Assembly: GCA_017434085.1 (NCBI GenBank)
Contig: JAFRFY010000028.1
Coordinates: forward strand, 1-42,281
DNA: 42,281 bases
Source of the DNA: Clostridia bacterium
GTDB lineage: Bacteria; Bacillota; Clostridia; Christensenellales; Aristaeellaceae
Reading direction: 5' to 3'
The translations under genes and the position numbers were made by a program. The stretch's first letter is position 1; each line of letters starts with the position of its first letter. Shown here piece by piece: positions 7,423 to 15,615 of this stretch. A model generated the notes under the pieces. That model was given only the letters and a program-made list of their open reading frames with translations, did not search any database and was not told the DNA's origin.

Positions 7423-8835
7423 CTACTTCCCGTCCCCAGCCTCCAGCCTTTCGATGGCCTTCACCGCGTCCTCGTTGCCGGCCAGGGCGGCGCGCTCGTA
7501 CCATTCCAGGGCGGGGTTGTCGATGCCGTAGCGGTTCTCGATGCACCAGCCCGTCATGTACAGCGCGTCGCCGTCGCCGGTGTCCGCGGCCTTGCGGTAC
7601 CAGGCGTAGGCCGCCTGCGGGTTCTCCCGGGTGCCGTAGCCGTGCTGGTACATCATCCCCAGGTTGTACATGGCTTCCACGTTGTCCGTCCGCGCCAGCT
7701 TCTCCATCCAGTAGAAGGCGCGCTCGGGATCGGCCTGCGTGCCGATGCCGCTTCGATAGCAGCGCGACAGGTTGTACATGGCGAGGTCATAACCCTGTTC
7801 CGCCGACTTTTTGTACCATTCATACGCCGCCTCGAGGTCCTGCGCGGTGCCGTGGCCGCCCTCGAAGTCGATGGCCACGTTCAGCATGCCCTCGGCCGAT
7901 CCGTTCTCCGCCGCCCGCATGTTCCAGGCGAAGGCCTGCTCCGGGTTGACCTCGGTGCCGGTGCCGAACAGGTAGCAGTTCGCCAGGGCGATCATGCCCA
8001 TCATGTCCCCGCCCTCGGCGGCTTGGGTGTACCACTCAAACGCCATCGCGTCGTCCACATCCACGCCCCAGCCCTTGCTGTAGCAGTCGCCCAGCAGCAG
8101 GGCGGCGTAGGCGTTCCCGGCCTTGGCGGATTTTTCGATCATGGCGAAGTCCTCCGGCTCGATGACGTCCTTCTGCGCAAAGGACACCAGCGCCGCGTTG
8201 TAGCCGTCGTAGACCAGCACCTTGTTCTGGCGCGAGATGACGGCGTTTCGCCACACGAGCGCCGCCGTGGTCGCCGAGATGACCAGCACTATCGTCGCCG
8301 CGGTCAGTATCGCCCGCCGCCTGCGCTGCTTCTCCCGGTCCACCAGGCGGTTGAAGCGCACCCCGATCAGCAGCGAGGCCACCTTCAAGAAGGCCTTGTT
8401 TTTGCCGATCTCCCGCACGTTCGCGCCCAGCAGGTGGCGCTCGTCGGTGCAGCGCAGCCGCGGGGGGTAGCACTCCAGCGCCGGGTCGTCGCTGTCGGGC
8501 TCGCCGGAGATGATGAAGGCGACGATCCGCTCCTGCCGCCCGAGGCTCTCGAAGAAGTCCACCTCGTCGTCCACCCACCGGGAGGCGGCGCTGTTGGGCG
8601 AGCAGACCACCACCAGATACCGGGACGCCCGGAGCTCCCGGTGGAGCGATTCGGTCACCTCCACGCCGTTCAGGTCCGTCTGGTCCCGGAAAACCTTCAT
8701 GCTGCGCCGGTTGGCGAAGGCCTCGTCCGCCTCGGCGGGGATGCGCAGGGTCTCCAGCTTGCCCTGCAGCCAGCGCGCCCACTTGAGATCGCGGTGCGAA
8801 TAGCTTATAAATGCGTCGTACTCGTATTGTTCCAT
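7423..8835 (-). CDS. Membrane TIR-domain protein with Sel1-like repeats
   Basis: 470-residue protein with an N-terminal TIR domain (about 4-125), one membrane helix (about 175-195) and six complete Sel1-like repeats plus a partial seventh (about 230-465). TIR hallmarks are YDAFISYSHRD at the start, VFRDQTDLNG, and SRWVDDE, whose Glu near residue 91 sits where TIR NADases keep the catalytic Glu. The RRRR just before the helix suggests the TIR domain is cytoplasmic and the repeats face outside. Sel1 repeats are alpha-solenoid protein-binding modules (pattern YNLGxxYxxGxG...AxxWxxKAA). The ATG at 8835 follows CGGAGAGCAATAAT; the frame upstream does not resemble the family. It is monocistronic with its own promoter. 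Bacterial TIR proteins include defence NADases and signalling proteins, and which applies here cannot be told. Confidence 0.88.
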   Translation of the reverse strand: MEQYEYDAFISYSHRDLKWARWLQGKLETLRIPAEADEAFANRRSMKVFRDQTDLNGVEVTESLHRELRASRYLVVVCSPNSAASRWVDDEVDFFESLGRQERIVAFIISGEPDSDDPALECYPPRLRCTDERHLLGANVREIGKNKAFLKVASLLIGVRFNRLVDREKQRRRRAILTAATIVLVISATTAALVWRNAVISRQNKVLVYDGYNAALVSFAQKDVIEPEDFAMIEKSAKAGNAYAALLLGDCYSKGWGVDVDDAMAFEWYTQAAEGGDMMGMIALANCYLFGTGTEVNPEQAFAWNMRAAENGSAEGMLNVAIDFEGGHGTAQDLEAAYEWYKKSAEQGYDLAMYNLSRCYRSGIGTQADPERAFYWMEKLARTDNVEAMYNLGMMYQHGYGTRENPQAAYAWYRKAADTGDGDALYMTGWCIENRYGIDNPALEWYERAALAGNEDAVKAIERLEAGDGK

Positions 8836-8892
8836 ATTATTGCTCTCCGGTCGCCGGACGTATTGCCCGCGCTGCGCATTTGTGATATCCTG

Positions 8893-8921
8893 AGTATAGC
8901 AGAAACGCGGCGTGATGTCTA
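8893..8921 (-). promoter_or_regulatory. Sigma-A promoter for the TIR gene
   Basis: Minus-strand -35 TAGACA (8916-8921), 17-base spacer, -10 TATACT (8893-8898); predicted start near 8886, about 50 bases before the ATG at 8835. Confidence 0.65.
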
Positions 8922-8958
8922 CCGTCCGCACTCAAAATCACAGCGGGAGGCGCATAGG

Positions 8959-9843
8959 ATGCACTTTGTCGACGCCAAGGGGATACTGACCGGCAGCGGC
9001 GGCGCCTGGGGCATGAACATATACCGCGGCTGTACCCACGGCTGCGTCTACTGCGACAGCCGGAGCCTGTGCTACCGCTTCACCCACCTGTTTGAGGACG
9101 TCGAGGTCAAGCAAAACGCCCCGGAGCTCCTGGAGCGGGCGCTCCGCTCGAAGCGGCGCAGGGGCATGATCGGCACGGGCTCCATGTCCGACCCCTACAT
9201 GCACTGTGAGGAGAAGCTTGGCCTGACGCGGAGGTGCCTGGAGATCATCCACAAATACGGCTTCGGCGCGGCCATCCAGACCAAGTCCGACTTGATTCTC
9301 CGGGACATCGACCTGCTGGACGCCATCAGCCGCGACGCCAAATGCGTGGTGCAGATGACCCTGACCACTTGGGACAGCGCCTTATGTAAGAAGCTGGAGC
9401 CCAACGTGTGCGACACGCAGCGGCGTGTCGAGGTGCTGGAGGCCATGCGGGCGCGGGGCATCCCCACGATCGTGTGGCTTACGCCCATACTGCCGTTCAT
9501 CAACGACACGGAGGAGAACGTGGCCGCCATACTGGACGCATGCGTCAAAGCGGGCGTGAAGGGCATCGTGTGCTTCGGCATGGGGCTCACCCTCCGGGAG
9601 GGCGACCGGGAATACTACTACGCCGCGCTGGATCGACACTTCCCCGGGCTCAAGGCGCGCTACATCCGGCGCTACGGCAACGCCTACGACGTCCAAAGCC
9701 CCGACGCCGACAGGCTGATGGCCCTGCTCCGCCGGATATGCGCGGAAAACGGCATGCTGTCGGACCCCGACGAGTGCTTCCGCTACATGCGCACATTGCC
9801 GGAGCGGGAAAGGCAGATGGATATGTTCGAACTGATGTCGTAG
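8959..9843 (+). CDS. SPL-like radical SAM protein
   Basis: 294-residue radical S-adenosylmethionine enzyme of the COG1533 group (related to spore photoproduct lyase and the Rv2578c type). The iron-sulfur cluster motif is CTHGCVYC (Cys 25, 29 and 32, spacing CX3CX2C), preceded by the group's typical NIYRGC. GTGSMSDPY and TLTTWD are also typical of it. The ATG at 8959 has GGGAGG eight bases upstream. The group contains DNA-repair lyases, but most members lack an assigned reaction, and the length and sequence here do not prove lyase activity. It is transcribed away from the TIR gene. A repeat element follows and no clear terminator was seen. Confidence 0.85.
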   Translation: MHFVDAKGILTGSGGAWGMNIYRGCTHGCVYCDSRSLCYRFTHLFEDVEVKQNAPELLERALRSKRRRGMIGTGSMSDPYMHCEEKLGLTRRCLEIIHKYGFGAAIQTKSDLILRDIDLLDAISRDAKCVVQMTLTTWDSALCKKLEPNVCDTQRRVEVLEAMRARGIPTIVWLTPILPFINDTEENVAAILDACVKAGVKGIVCFGMGLTLREGDREYYYAALDRHFPGLKARYIRRYGNAYDVQSPDADRLMALLRRICAENGMLSDPDECFRYMRTLPERERQMDMFELMS

Positions 9844-9870
9844 CGGTTGAGCCGATGCGACAGATTTTAT

Positions 9871-10042
9871 GAGAGTGGAGAGTGAAGAGTGGAGAGTGGA
9901 GTTACAGTTGGCCGCGCACATGGCATTGCGGGAATATCAACCAACGTTCCCGCGAATAAAAGGAGTTATATGTGAGGAAATCACATTGCTTCGTCCTCAG
10001 GCATTCTTTATCTTCACTCTCCACTCTCCACTCTTCACTCTC
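9871..10042. repeat. Inverted element with GAGAGTGG tandem-unit arms
   Basis: The left arm (9871-9901) is built from degenerate units GAGAGTGGA/GAGTGAA. The right arm (about 10012-10042) is its near complement (ACTCTCC/ACTCTTC units) with a few C/T differences. About 110 bases of non-coding sequence lie between. The element fills the gap between the radical-SAM gene and the MATE gene, ending 28 bases before the MATE start. Its layout matches the element at 17806-17983 although the units differ. Confidence 0.75.
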
Positions 10043-10069
10043 AAAACCAACAACGAAAGGACCCTACTT

Positions 10070-11479
10070 ATGAACAACACCCTCGACAAGGAGGCCCTCT
10101 TCGCCTCCGCGCCCGTCTCAAAGGCGCTGTACACCATGGCGGTGCCGACGATCATCAGCCAGCTGATCAATCTGATCTACAACATGGTGGACGCCTTCTA
10201 CATCGGCCGCACGGGCAACGCCTACATGATGGCGGCCACGTCGCTGACGCTGACCATGGTGATGATGAACGTGTCGCTGTCGAACCTGTTCGGCATCGGC
10301 GGCGGCAGCCTGGTGGCCCGGCTGATGGGCGCGCACAAACTGGACGAGGCCCGCCGGGTCAGCGCCTTCGGCGTGTACGGCGCGGTGGCCATCGCCCTCG
10401 TCTACGCCGCGCTGATCGGCGCGTTTGTCGACCCGGTGCTCCGGTTCCTGGGGGCGTCGGACGCCACCGTGGACTACGCCCGAAGCTACGCGCTGATCGT
10501 CATCGTGCTGGGCTGCCTGCCCTCCATACTGTCCCAGGCGCTGGCGCACCTTCTGAGAAACGCCGGGTTCTCCTCGCAGGCCAGCATCGGTTTAAGCGCC
10601 GGCGGCATACTCAACGTCCTGCTGGACCCGCTGTTCATGTTCGTACTGCTGCCGCGGGGGCAGGAGGTCACCGGCGCGGCCATCGCCACGACGCTGTCCA
10701 ATGTCGCCGCCTGCGTCTACCTGATATTCGCCTATCGCAAGGCCTCCCGGACGGCGCCGCTCAGCCTCTCCCCCGCGGACGCCTTGAAGGCCAGCCGCGA
10801 CAGCGTGAAATCGGTGTTCGCGGTGGGCGTGCCCTCCGCCGTGCTGGTGGGGCTGTTCGATCTGGCCAGCGTCTGCGTCAACATCATCGCCGCCGCCCAC
10901 AGCGACCTGGTGCTGGCGGGCATGGGCATCGTGATGAAGGTGGAGCGCATCCCCAACGCCGTCAACATCGGCATCTGCCAGGGCATGCTGCCCATCGTGG
11001 CCTACAACTACGCCTCGGGCGACCACGCCCGCATGAAGGCGGTCATCCACGCGGCCCGCGTGGTCGGGCTGATCGTCGCGGCGCTGAGCATCGCCTGCCT
11101 GGAGGTGTTCGCGGAGCCCTTCTGCCGGTTCTTCCTGAGCACCAGCGCCGGGGACGCTTCCACCGCGCTGACCACCATAGGCTTCGCGGTGCTGTTTCTG
11201 CGCATACGCTGCGTCGCCTCGCCGGTGCAGTTCACCAACTACCACGCCTCCTACTGCATGCAGGCCATGGGCAAAGGAAAGAAGACCCTGCTCCACGCTT
11301 TCGTGCGGGAGCTGGTCTTCTACATACCGTTTATGTTTTTGCTCGACAGGCTCTTCGGCGAGGTCGGGCTGGCGGCGGCGCTGCCCGTGGGCGAGAGCTG
11401 CGGCGCGGCGTTCGCGCTGTTTTTGCTGCACAGGGCCATCAAGGAGGCGCACCTTGAAAACGAGGGGCTCATGTCATGA
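10070..11479 (+). CDS. MATE-family efflux transporter
   Basis: 469-residue multidrug and toxin extrusion transporter, likely using a sodium or proton gradient to export organic cations or other toxic compounds. It shows about twelve hydrophobic segments in two similar halves. The opening KALYTMAVPTIISQLINLIYNMVDAFYIGR segment is typical of Firmicute MepA-like members, and repeated GxxG and NxxLDP signatures (GILNVLLDPLFM) follow. The ATG at 10070 has GAAAGGA upstream. The last six bases overlap the end of the convergent hydrolase remnant. No regulator is adjacent, and the substrate cannot be deduced. Confidence 0.92.
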   Translation: MNNTLDKEALFASAPVSKALYTMAVPTIISQLINLIYNMVDAFYIGRTGNAYMMAATSLTLTMVMMNVSLSNLFGIGGGSLVARLMGAHKLDEARRVSAFGVYGAVAIALVYAALIGAFVDPVLRFLGASDATVDYARSYALIVIVLGCLPSILSQALAHLLRNAGFSSQASIGLSAGGILNVLLDPLFMFVLLPRGQEVTGAAIATTLSNVAACVYLIFAYRKASRTAPLSLSPADALKASRDSVKSVFAVGVPSAVLVGLFDLASVCVNIIAAAHSDLVLAGMGIVMKVERIPNAVNIGICQGMLPIVAYNYASGDHARMKAVIHAARVVGLIVAALSIACLEVFAEPFCRFFLSTSAGDASTALTTIGFAVLFLRIRCVASPVQFTNYHASYCMQAMGKGKKTLLHAFVRELVFYIPFMFLLDRLFGEVGLAAALPVGESCGAAFALFLLHRAIKEAHLENEGLMS

Positions 11480-11770
11480 CGCGATGTGCCCGGCGATATA
11501 GTCCGCCGCGGCGGCCAGGCGGCGCAAGAACGGCGCGTAGGCCTCCGCCTCCACCTTTCCGCCGGGGTAGAACACCAGCGCGGCGGCGTCCGACGGCCCG
11601 TCGAACCGATAGCCGTAGCCGGTTTGATCGACCCTCACACCGCCGCCCGATCGAAGCGACGCGCGCGCCGCGTCGTCCGCCCGGTAGTAATCGCCGGTAT
11701 AGACGATGAATGTGCCCGCCAGCACGGCGAGCACAATGATCGGTATCAGCCATTTCAGTTTGTTGCGCAT
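11474..11770 (-). pseudogene. Truncated alpha/beta-hydrolase gene
   Basis: 98-residue open frame: an N-terminal membrane anchor (about 5-24), a short extracellular stretch, then ALVFYPGGKVEAEAYAPFL. That segment is typical of the first part of membrane-anchored alpha/beta hydrolases in Firmicutes, normally about 230-250 residues long. After RRLAAA the protein runs into ADYIAGHIAS and stops, so the nucleophile elbow, the catalytic Asp and His and most of the fold are missing. The short tail could be the original C-terminus brought up by an internal deletion. The start lies 3 bases after the HD-GYP gene's stop on the same strand, so it was probably co-transcribed. It overlaps the MATE gene end by six bases. 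A small functional membrane protein is possible but less likely. Confidence 0.65.
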
Positions 11771-11773
11771 ATA

Positions 11774-14131
11774 TTACTCGTTTTCGTCCTCTTCGACGAG
11801 CTCCAGCATGATCCGCGCAAAGCGGGGATCGAACTGCGCGCCCGCGCCCTGCTCCCGCGCGTCGCGTATCGCCTCCGGCGCGAGGCGGTCCCGGTAGGCG
11901 CGGCGGCTGTTCATGGCGTCGTAGGCCTCGGCCACCGCGATGATCCGCGCCTCCTCGGGGATGTTCTCCCCCATCAGCCCGTCCGGATAGCCCTTGCCGT
12001 CGTAGCGCTCATGGTGCCAGCGCGCGCCCAGCGCCAGCGAGGGCATCTCGCTGAACTCCTCCAGCGTCTTGGCCCCCACCAGCGTGTGCTCCCTGACGCT
12101 GTCGTACTCCGCCGGGGTCAGCGCGGCGGGCTTGTTGAGGATGTCCTCGGACACGGCCAGGTTGCCCACGTCGTGCAAAAGCCCCATCATGTAGATCTCG
12201 GACAGTTTCCTGTCGCTGTAGCCGCAGCGCTCGGCGATCCGGCGCGCGTACCCGGCGACGCGCATGGAATGCCCGGCGGCGTATGTGTCCCGGGCGTCGA
12301 TGGCGGTGGTGAGCGCCGATACGATGTGCATCAGCCGGTCCTGGCTCTCCTCGGTGCGCAGCATGGCCTCGTGGGCCAGGTTGTCCTCCAGGCGGCAGCG
12401 CTCGATGGCCCGCCGGACGCGGTGCGCGAGCATCTCGCCGTCGAAGGGCCGCCGCACGCAGTCCTCCGCCCCCATGCGCAGGGCGGCGACCTCGAGCGCC
12501 CGCGTGGCCTCGGAGGTCACCAGCACCACCGGGATGTCCTTGACGCGCCAGGAATTGTTCTTCAATCGGCGCAGGGTCCCGGCGGCGTCCGCGTCAGGGG
12601 CGCCGGCCTCCAGCAGTATCAGGTCCACGGGATTGTCCTTCAAATACCCGAACAGCGCTTCGGCGGAATCCAGCCCGGTCACGCGCACATCCGGCGCGGC
12701 GAGGGCGGCCTCCACATCCCCGCGGGCGTCGGGAGCGCCCACCGCGACCACGCGGTCCTCCCGGCGCTTCTCGCTCTTGCGGTCGTCGTGGGGCGTCAGG
12801 TGGACGGGCCCCGCCTCCCAGGTGATCACGGCCTTGTCGCAGTACTCGGAGGCGCGCCACTTGCGCATCAGGCGCTCGGTGACCACGTCGATGCCGTTGT
12901 CGTGGGTCTCGGGCAGCAGCAGGAAGATCTGCGTCTGGCTGACCTCGACCATCACGTCGCTGTTGCGAAGCGACTCCTGCACCATCTGCCTAAACTGCTC
13001 GACGATGTCGACGTGGCCCTCCCTGCCGACGTCGCTGACGGGCCGTATGGTGAACAGCACGCGGTAGGCCACGCCGTGATAGCGCTCCATATAGCGCATC
13101 ATGTAGCGGTAGATGTTGATGAACGCCTCGCGGCCCATCCACATGGCGTTGGTGGAGATGTTGCGCTCCTCCAGGATCATGGTGACGGCCTCGAGGTTCA
13201 GCGCGCCGTTGATGGAGGTGAAGTTCATCTGCGGGCTGCCGTTCAGGGCGCAGCCGTGCTTGCCGTTCTGCTTGACGGTGTTGAGCGCCTGGTCCGCCAG
13301 GTGGAACAGCTTGCGGTAATCCTGTCCGTGGGCGGGCACGGCGGCCGCGCCGATGGACACGCCCATGGGCAGCTTGAGCTGATCCTCCCTCAGCAGGCGC
13401 TTCATCATCTCGATATAGCCCTTGTTGATGCGCTCCGTGAAGCGGCGAAGCTCGCTCTCGGTGCGCATGTTCTTGGCGAACAGTATGAACTCGTCGCCGC
13501 CGATGCGTCCGCAGACGTCCTCGGTGCGCATGTTGTTTTTAAGCAGGTTTGAGAACAGTATCAGCGTGCGGTCGCCCACGTCGTGGCCGTAGAGATCGTT
13601 GATGAGCTTGAAGGAATCCAGGTCCAGCACGCACAGAAAGCCCGCCTCGGTCTGGCAGATGTGCTCCATCCTGTCCTCCGCGGTATCCTTGTTGAGGAAG
13701 CCGGTCATGCGGTCGATCATGGCGCTGCGCTCGAGCTGCTGGAGCTTCTCCTGGGTCCTCAGGGCGTTCTGCACGCGGCTGACCAGTATCTCCGGCACCA
13801 GGGGCTTGCGTATGAAATCCAGCGCGCCCAGCTGGAGCCCGCGGGTCTCCGCCTCCTCCTTGTGGTCGGCGGACAGGAATATGACGGGGATCTCCTGCCG
13901 CCCCTCCCGCGCCCGGCGCAGCGCCTTGAGGGTCTCAAAGCCGTCCTGCCCCGGCATCACGCTGTCCAGGAGCACCAGGTCCGGCGACAGGGCGGGATTT
14001 TCATTCAGATAGTCTATAAGCGCCCTGCCGGATTGCATGGCGGTAACCCTGATGCCGGCGGCATTGAGCGCCTGGCTCGCGGCCTCGAGGCTCGTCGCGT
14101 CGTCGTCAACGATCATGACCCAGTCCATCAT
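11774..14131 (-). CDS. REC-GGDEF-GGDEF*-REC*-HD-GYP c-di-GMP regulator
   Basis: 785-residue cytoplasmic response regulator carrying both synthesis and breakdown modules for cyclic di-GMP. Order: receiver 1 (about 4-125, acidic VDDD and phospho-acceptor Asp56 in DLVLLD); GGDEF (about 135-295, GGDEF at 211-215, I-site RTED just before); a degenerate GGDEF-like domain (about 310-440); receiver 2 (about 458-580); HD-GYP (about 600-785). Receiver 2 lacks the acidic pair and has Glu508 where Asp should be (DLILLE). HD-GYP keeps H620, HD at 653-654 and HHERYDGKGYP, but the usual HDxGK reads HDVGN. The ATG at 14131 follows AGAGAGGATACACAT. No sensor kinase is adjacent. Enzymatic balance cannot be judged from sequence. 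Confidence 0.9.
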   Translation of the reverse strand: MMDWVMIVDDDATSLEAASQALNAAGIRVTAMQSGRALIDYLNENPALSPDLVLLDSVMPGQDGFETLKALRRAREGRQEIPVIFLSADHKEEAETRGLQLGALDFIRKPLVPEILVSRVQNALRTQEKLQQLERSAMIDRMTGFLNKDTAEDRMEHICQTEAGFLCVLDLDSFKLINDLYGHDVGDRTLILFSNLLKNNMRTEDVCGRIGGDEFILFAKNMRTESELRRFTERINKGYIEMMKRLLREDQLKLPMGVSIGAAAVPAHGQDYRKLFHLADQALNTVKQNGKHGCALNGSPQMNFTSINGALNLEAVTMILEERNISTNAMWMGREAFINIYRYMMRYMERYHGVAYRVLFTIRPVSDVGREGHVDIVEQFRQMVQESLRNSDVMVEVSQTQIFLLLPETHDNGIDVVTERLMRKWRASEYCDKAVITWEAGPVHLTPHDDRKSEKRREDRVVAVGAPDARGDVEAALAAPDVRVTGLDSAEALFGYLKDNPVDLILLEAGAPDADAAGTLRRLKNNSWRVKDIPVVLVTSEATRALEVAALRMGAEDCVRRPFDGEMLAHRVRRAIERCRLEDNLAHEAMLRTEESQDRLMHIVSALTTAIDARDTYAAGHSMRVAGYARRIAERCGYSDRKLSEIYMMGLLHDVGNLAVSEDILNKPAALTPAEYDSVREHTLVGAKTLEEFSEMPSLALGARWHHERYDGKGYPDGLMGENIPEEARIIAVAEAYDAMNSRRAYRDRLAPEAIRDAREQGAGAQFDPRFARIMLELVEEDENE

Positions 14132-14176
14132 ATGTGTATCCTCTCTGCAATACAGCTTCCGTCATCGCATGCGCAT

Positions 14177-14197
14177 GATGATATGAATCATATCATC
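14177..14197. promoter_or_regulatory. Operator-like inverted repeat
   Basis: GATGATATG / CATATCATC, perfect 9-base arms around AAT, 46 bases upstream of the HD-GYP regulator gene. Size and symmetry suit a dimeric repressor or activator site. The rest of the 14132-14330 gap shows no gene. Confidence 0.4.
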
Positions 14198-14330
14198 CCA
14201 CTTATATCCTACCAGATTGTAAAGAGGATTGCAAGCACAAATTCAGCTTTTGGATATGTTTTCTGTGGCTCTCTTTTCAGATGCCTCCCTGTATGCGGCA
14301 AACGCCCCCGTGAGGCCGTTCACGTCGCCC

Positions 14331-15506
14331 TCACTCCATCACCTGTATGATCATGCACTTCAAATACTTCGTCTCGACGGACTGCGGCAGTATCGGATGA
14401 TCGTAGCCCTGGGTGCGGAACTCAACAAGCCGGATGCGCTTCTTGGCGTCCCGGGCGGCCTGGTTGACGATATCCTGGAACATCTCCGGCAGTATGTGCT
14501 GGCTGCACGAGCAGGTCACCAGGAACCCGCCGGGGCGCGTCAGCTTGAGCCCGCGCAGGTTGATCTCCTTGTAGCCGCGGATGGCGGCGGGCACGGCGGC
14601 TTTGTTCTTGGTAAACGCCGGGGGGTCGAGGATCACCACGTCGAAGCGCTCGCCCCGATCGTCCAGCTCCCTGAGCAGGTCAAAGCAGTTGTGCGCCTCG
14701 AAGGTCACGTTGTCGAGGCCGTTTATGCGGGCGTTTTCCCGGGCGACCTCCAGGGCCTCCTCGGAGATGTCCACGCCCAGCACATGCTTCGCGCCGTACT
14801 TCGCCGCGTGCAGCGAGAAGGACCCGTTGTGGCAGAAGCAGTCCAGCACCCGGGCGTCGCGGCAGAAGGGCTTCATGGCGGCGCGGTTCCACTTCTGGTC
14901 GAGGAAGAAGCCGGTCTTCTGGCCCTGCCTCACGTCCACGAGGAAGTGGATGCCGTTCTCCACCATGTCCACCCGGTCGGGCACCTCGCCGCGCAGAAGC
15001 CCGGTGGTCTGCTCGAGCCCCTCCAACCGGCGCACGGGCACGTCCGAGCGCTCCCAGATGCCCCGGGGCCCGACGACCTCCATCAATATGTCGCACAGCA
15101 TGTCCTTTATGCGCTCGATGCCCAGCGACAGCGACTGCAGCACCAGCACGTCCGCGAACTTGTCCACCACCAGCCCCGGCAGAAAGTCCGATTCGGAGTA
15201 GATCAGCCGGCAGCTTTCCGGGTCGCACAGGAGCTTGCGGTATTCCCAGGCGTCGCGCACCCGTTTTTCAAAGAAGGCGCGGTCGCAGGGCTCGTCGTTG
15301 CGGGTGAGTATGCGCAGCGATATCTGGCTTAGCGGGTTGTAAAACCCCCTGCCGATGAACTTCCCCCGGAAGTCGCAGACCTCCACGATGTCGCCGTTTT
15401 CAAATTCCCCCTCCACCTTCTCGATCTCGGAGGCGTAGATCCACGGGTGCCCGCCGCGCACGCGGGTCTCCCGGGTCTTGCGAAGCGTAACCTTTGCCAT
15501 AACCAT
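14331..15506 (-). CDS. RlmI-like rRNA methyltransferase (PUA + SAM domain)
   Basis: 391-residue class I S-adenosylmethionine methyltransferase of the RlmI family (COG1092), which in E. coli makes 5-methylcytosine 1962 in 23S rRNA. An N-terminal PUA-like RNA-binding domain (about 1-80, with the typical GHPWIYASEI) precedes a linker and the Rossmann fold. SAM-binding DCFCHNGSFSLHA, VLGVDIS, catalytic-loop DPPAFTKNK and the conserved CSCSQH are all present. Two ATGs (15506 and 15500) both lie after AAAGGAACGGG; the first is used here. A divergent promoter pair separates it from the pseudouridine synthase. The exact rRNA position is inferred by family only. Confidence 0.9.
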   Translation of the reverse strand: MVMAKVTLRKTRETRVRGGHPWIYASEIEKVEGEFENGDIVEVCDFRGKFIGRGFYNPLSQISLRILTRNDEPCDRAFFEKRVRDAWEYRKLLCDPESCRLIYSESDFLPGLVVDKFADVLVLQSLSLGIERIKDMLCDILMEVVGPRGIWERSDVPVRRLEGLEQTTGLLRGEVPDRVDMVENGIHFLVDVRQGQKTGFFLDQKWNRAAMKPFCRDARVLDCFCHNGSFSLHAAKYGAKHVLGVDISEEALEVARENARINGLDNVTFEAHNCFDLLRELDDRGERFDVVILDPPAFTKNKAAVPAAIRGYKEINLRGLKLTRPGGFLVTCSCSQHILPEMFQDIVNQAARDAKKRIRLVEFRTQGYDHPILPQSVETKYLKCMIIQVME

Positions 15507-15532
15507 CCCATCCCGTTCCTTTGTGATAATTC

Positions 15533-15561
15533 ATCATAACATAACTGTGTAAACTTGTCCA
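15533..15561 (-). promoter_or_regulatory. Sigma-A promoter for the rRNA methyltransferase
   Basis: Minus-strand -35 TGGACA (15556-15561), 17-base spacer and -10 TATGAT (15533-15538), about 27 bases upstream of the ATG. Confidence 0.6.
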
Positions 15562-15564
15562 TCG

Positions 15565-15594
15565 TTGTAAAGTGTGGTAGAATACGAGTATAAT
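15565..15594 (+). promoter_or_regulatory. Sigma-A promoter for the pseudouridine synthase operon
   Basis: -35 TTGTAA (15565-15570), 18-base spacer and -10 TATAAT (15589-15594). The predicted start near 15601 leaves only about 15 bases before the ATG at 15616. The leader holds GGAATTGGGAATTG but no good ribosome site. Confidence 0.6.
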
Positions 15595-15615
15595 CAGGAA
15601 TTGGGAATTGACAGT

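Noticed and set aside
7642-8958. In-frame N-terminal extension of the radical-SAM protein
   Set aside because: The upstream part is antisense to the TIR gene; the ATG at 8959 with GGGAGG gives the family's normal N-terminus.
8959-9843. Classical spore photoproduct lyase
   Set aside because: The CX3CX2C motif and fold fit the wider COG1533 group, but I could not identify residues specific to SplB, so only the group name is used.
9871-10042. CRISPR-like repeats
   Set aside because: The GAGAGTGG units are contiguous and degenerate with no unique spacers, and the two arrays are in opposite orientation.
11486-13552. 688-codon plus-strand open frame across the HD-GYP regulator
   Set aside because: Antisense to a protein with intact receiver, GGDEF and HD-GYP motifs; no plausible start site.
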